From Candidatus Omnitrophota bacterium (GTDB lineage: Bacteria > Omnitrophota > Koll11 > Pluralincolimonadales > Pluralincolimonadaceae), in NCBI GenBank assembly GCA_022709465.1, contig JAKLIT010000074.1, positions 1-6,598 on the forward strand: 6,598 nucleotides of DNA. The letters run 5' to 3'. The notes under the pieces were generated by a model. It did no database searches, was not told the DNA's origin, and was given only the letters and a program-made list of their open reading frames with translations. Positions 6,000-6,598 of this stretch are shown piece after piece. How positions within the stretch are numbered: the stretch's first letter is position 1; the number at the start of each line of letters is the position of its first letter. Both the position numbers and the translations under genes were made by a program.

Positions 6000-6598
6000 T
6001 CACCCGATATCCAGCGCCTTAGAGATCTCTTTTTCCTGCTTTTTATCTATAGTCCCTATCAATGACATGTTTAATCGTGAATTCTCAAGGACCCTTCCCG
6101 CGACCCGTTTTATGTCATCGGGCGTCAGGCCCGATATCCTGCTGACGACCTCCTGCGGAGTGGGTATCTCGCCTTTAGACGAGAGATGCTCGCCCATCCA
6201 GAGCATCTGGTCTATCGTGTCCTCGAGGCCGAGGAGCATCTGTCCCCTGTAAAACTCGCGTGCGCGCTCGAATTCGCCCTTCCCGACGTAATCGGACTTG
6301 ATCCTGCGGAGCTCCTTCATTATGATATCCAGCGTCTTAGCTATATTCCTGTTGTCGAGCCCTGCGGAGATTATGAACGCTCCGGTATCGTGCAGTTTCT
6401 TGACGGAGGTCCCTATCTCGTACGCGAGGCCTTTCTTCTCCCTGACCTCGCGGAAGAGCCTGCTCGACATGTTACCGCCGAGTATTATGTGTAAAAGCGT
6501 CAGCGCGTACCTGTCCGGGTCGTTCCTGCCGAAGGCGCGCATGCCGATGGCCATATGCGCCTGTTCGGTCTTCTTGGAGAGGACATTGAGCATCGGCT
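6000..6598 (-). CDS. M16-family zinc peptidase, C-terminal half (5' end outside window)
   Basis: Insulinase/mitochondrial-processing-peptidase-like protein. The last 198 codons are present (stop TGA at 6002-6000); full single-domain-pair members are about 410-430 residues, so roughly half lies beyond the right edge, including where the HxxEH zinc motif should be. The visible part matches the second M16 domain: TEQAHMAIG (residues 10-18 of the visible part), LGGNMSSRLFREVREKKGLAY (39-59) and a closing helical region ending SLIGT before a charged tail. Arg52 and Tyr59 are seven residues apart, as in the R/Y pair that binds the substrate carboxyl end in related M16B peptidases. Whether it is an active protease or an inactive partner subunit depends on the missing N-terminal half. 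No signal sequence can be judged. It is the most upstream gene seen, 26 nt before the hexomutase, and likely cotranscribed. Family confident, substrate unknown. Confidence 0.9.
   Translation of the reverse strand, partial: PMLNVLSKKTEQAHMAIGMRAFGRNDPDRYALTLLHIILGGNMSSRLFREVREKKGLAYEIGTSVKKLHDTGAFIISAGLDNRNIAKTLDIIMKELRRIKSDYVGKGEFERAREFYRGQMLLGLEDTIDQMLWMGEHLSSKGEIPTPQEVVSRISGLTPDDIKRVAGRVLENSRLNMSLIGTIDKKQEKEISKALDIG

Larger units (their letters stand above)
1..6598 (-). other. Probable single operon running through the whole window
   Basis: Seven genes in the same direction are separated by 26, 3, 9, 1, 1 and -8 nt. No gap is long enough to hold an obvious promoter or a hairpin terminator, and none was seen. 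Both ends of the transcription unit lie outside the window. Cotranscription is an inference from spacing; internal promoters inside coding sequence cannot be excluded. Confidence 0.75.

Noticed and set aside
4585..6252. A 555-codon open frame on the plus strand opposite the hexomutase and the peptidase end
   Set aside because: It is antisense to two genes with intact family motifs and its translation shows no recognisable domain. It stays open because the sense genes rarely use codons whose complements are stops in that register.
1..6598. RNA genes, CRISPR repeats, insertion sequences, attachment sites, toxin-antitoxin or defence modules
   Set aside because: Virtually every base is accounted for by the seven housekeeping genes, and no direct-repeat array, terminal inverted repeats or tRNA-like fold was noticed. 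A novel system is not supported here.

Overview
The window is a solid block of seven protein-coding genes, all on the minus strand and almost without intergenic DNA. In transcription order (right to left) they are: the C-terminal half of an M16-family zinc peptidase (cut by the right edge), an alpha-D-phosphohexomutase (PGM/PMM family), lepA (elongation factor 4), lepB (signal peptidase I), pgsA (phosphatidylglycerophosphate synthase), plsY (acyl-phosphate:glycerol-3-phosphate acyltransferase) and gpsA (glycerol-3-phosphate dehydrogenase, cut by the left edge). Junctions are 26, 3, 9, 1 and 1 nt, then an 8-nt overlap, so this looks like one polycistronic unit. No promoter, terminator, RNA gene, mobile element, repeat array or CRISPR was seen, and no gene-free stretch exceeds about 30 nt.

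How the genes fit together: the three left-hand genes meet at sn-glycerol-3-phosphate. GpsA makes it from dihydroxyacetone phosphate. PlsY acylates it to lysophosphatidate, the first step of phospholipid synthesis. PgsA joins it to CDP-diacylglycerol to make phosphatidylglycerophosphate. LepB cleaves signal peptides of exported proteins at the membrane, and LepA is a ribosome-bound GTPase; lepA-lepB adjacency is also known in E. coli. Most of the operon therefore serves membrane and envelope biogenesis. The hexomutase could feed sugar-phosphate precursors for envelope glycans, but that is inference.

Organism: clearly bacterial (PlsY, PgsA, LepA, a short single-anchor SPase I, AGGAG-type ribosome sites). 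Base composition looks moderate, slightly above 50% GC by eye. Codon use is distinctive: in gpsA I counted 15 ATA, 9 ATC and 1 ATT among 25 isoleucine codons, and AGG is common for arginine. That, with the gene order, is unlike enterobacteria or bacilli and would suit an uncultivated lineage such as Omnitrophota, but this placement is a weak guess.

This is an ordinary housekeeping region. I found no evidence of an undescribed system. The points worth a second look are start-site choices for the hexomutase and gpsA, the atypical dinucleotide-binding loop of GpsA, tight translational coupling, and the clustering of three glycerol-3-phosphate enzymes behind lepA-lepB.
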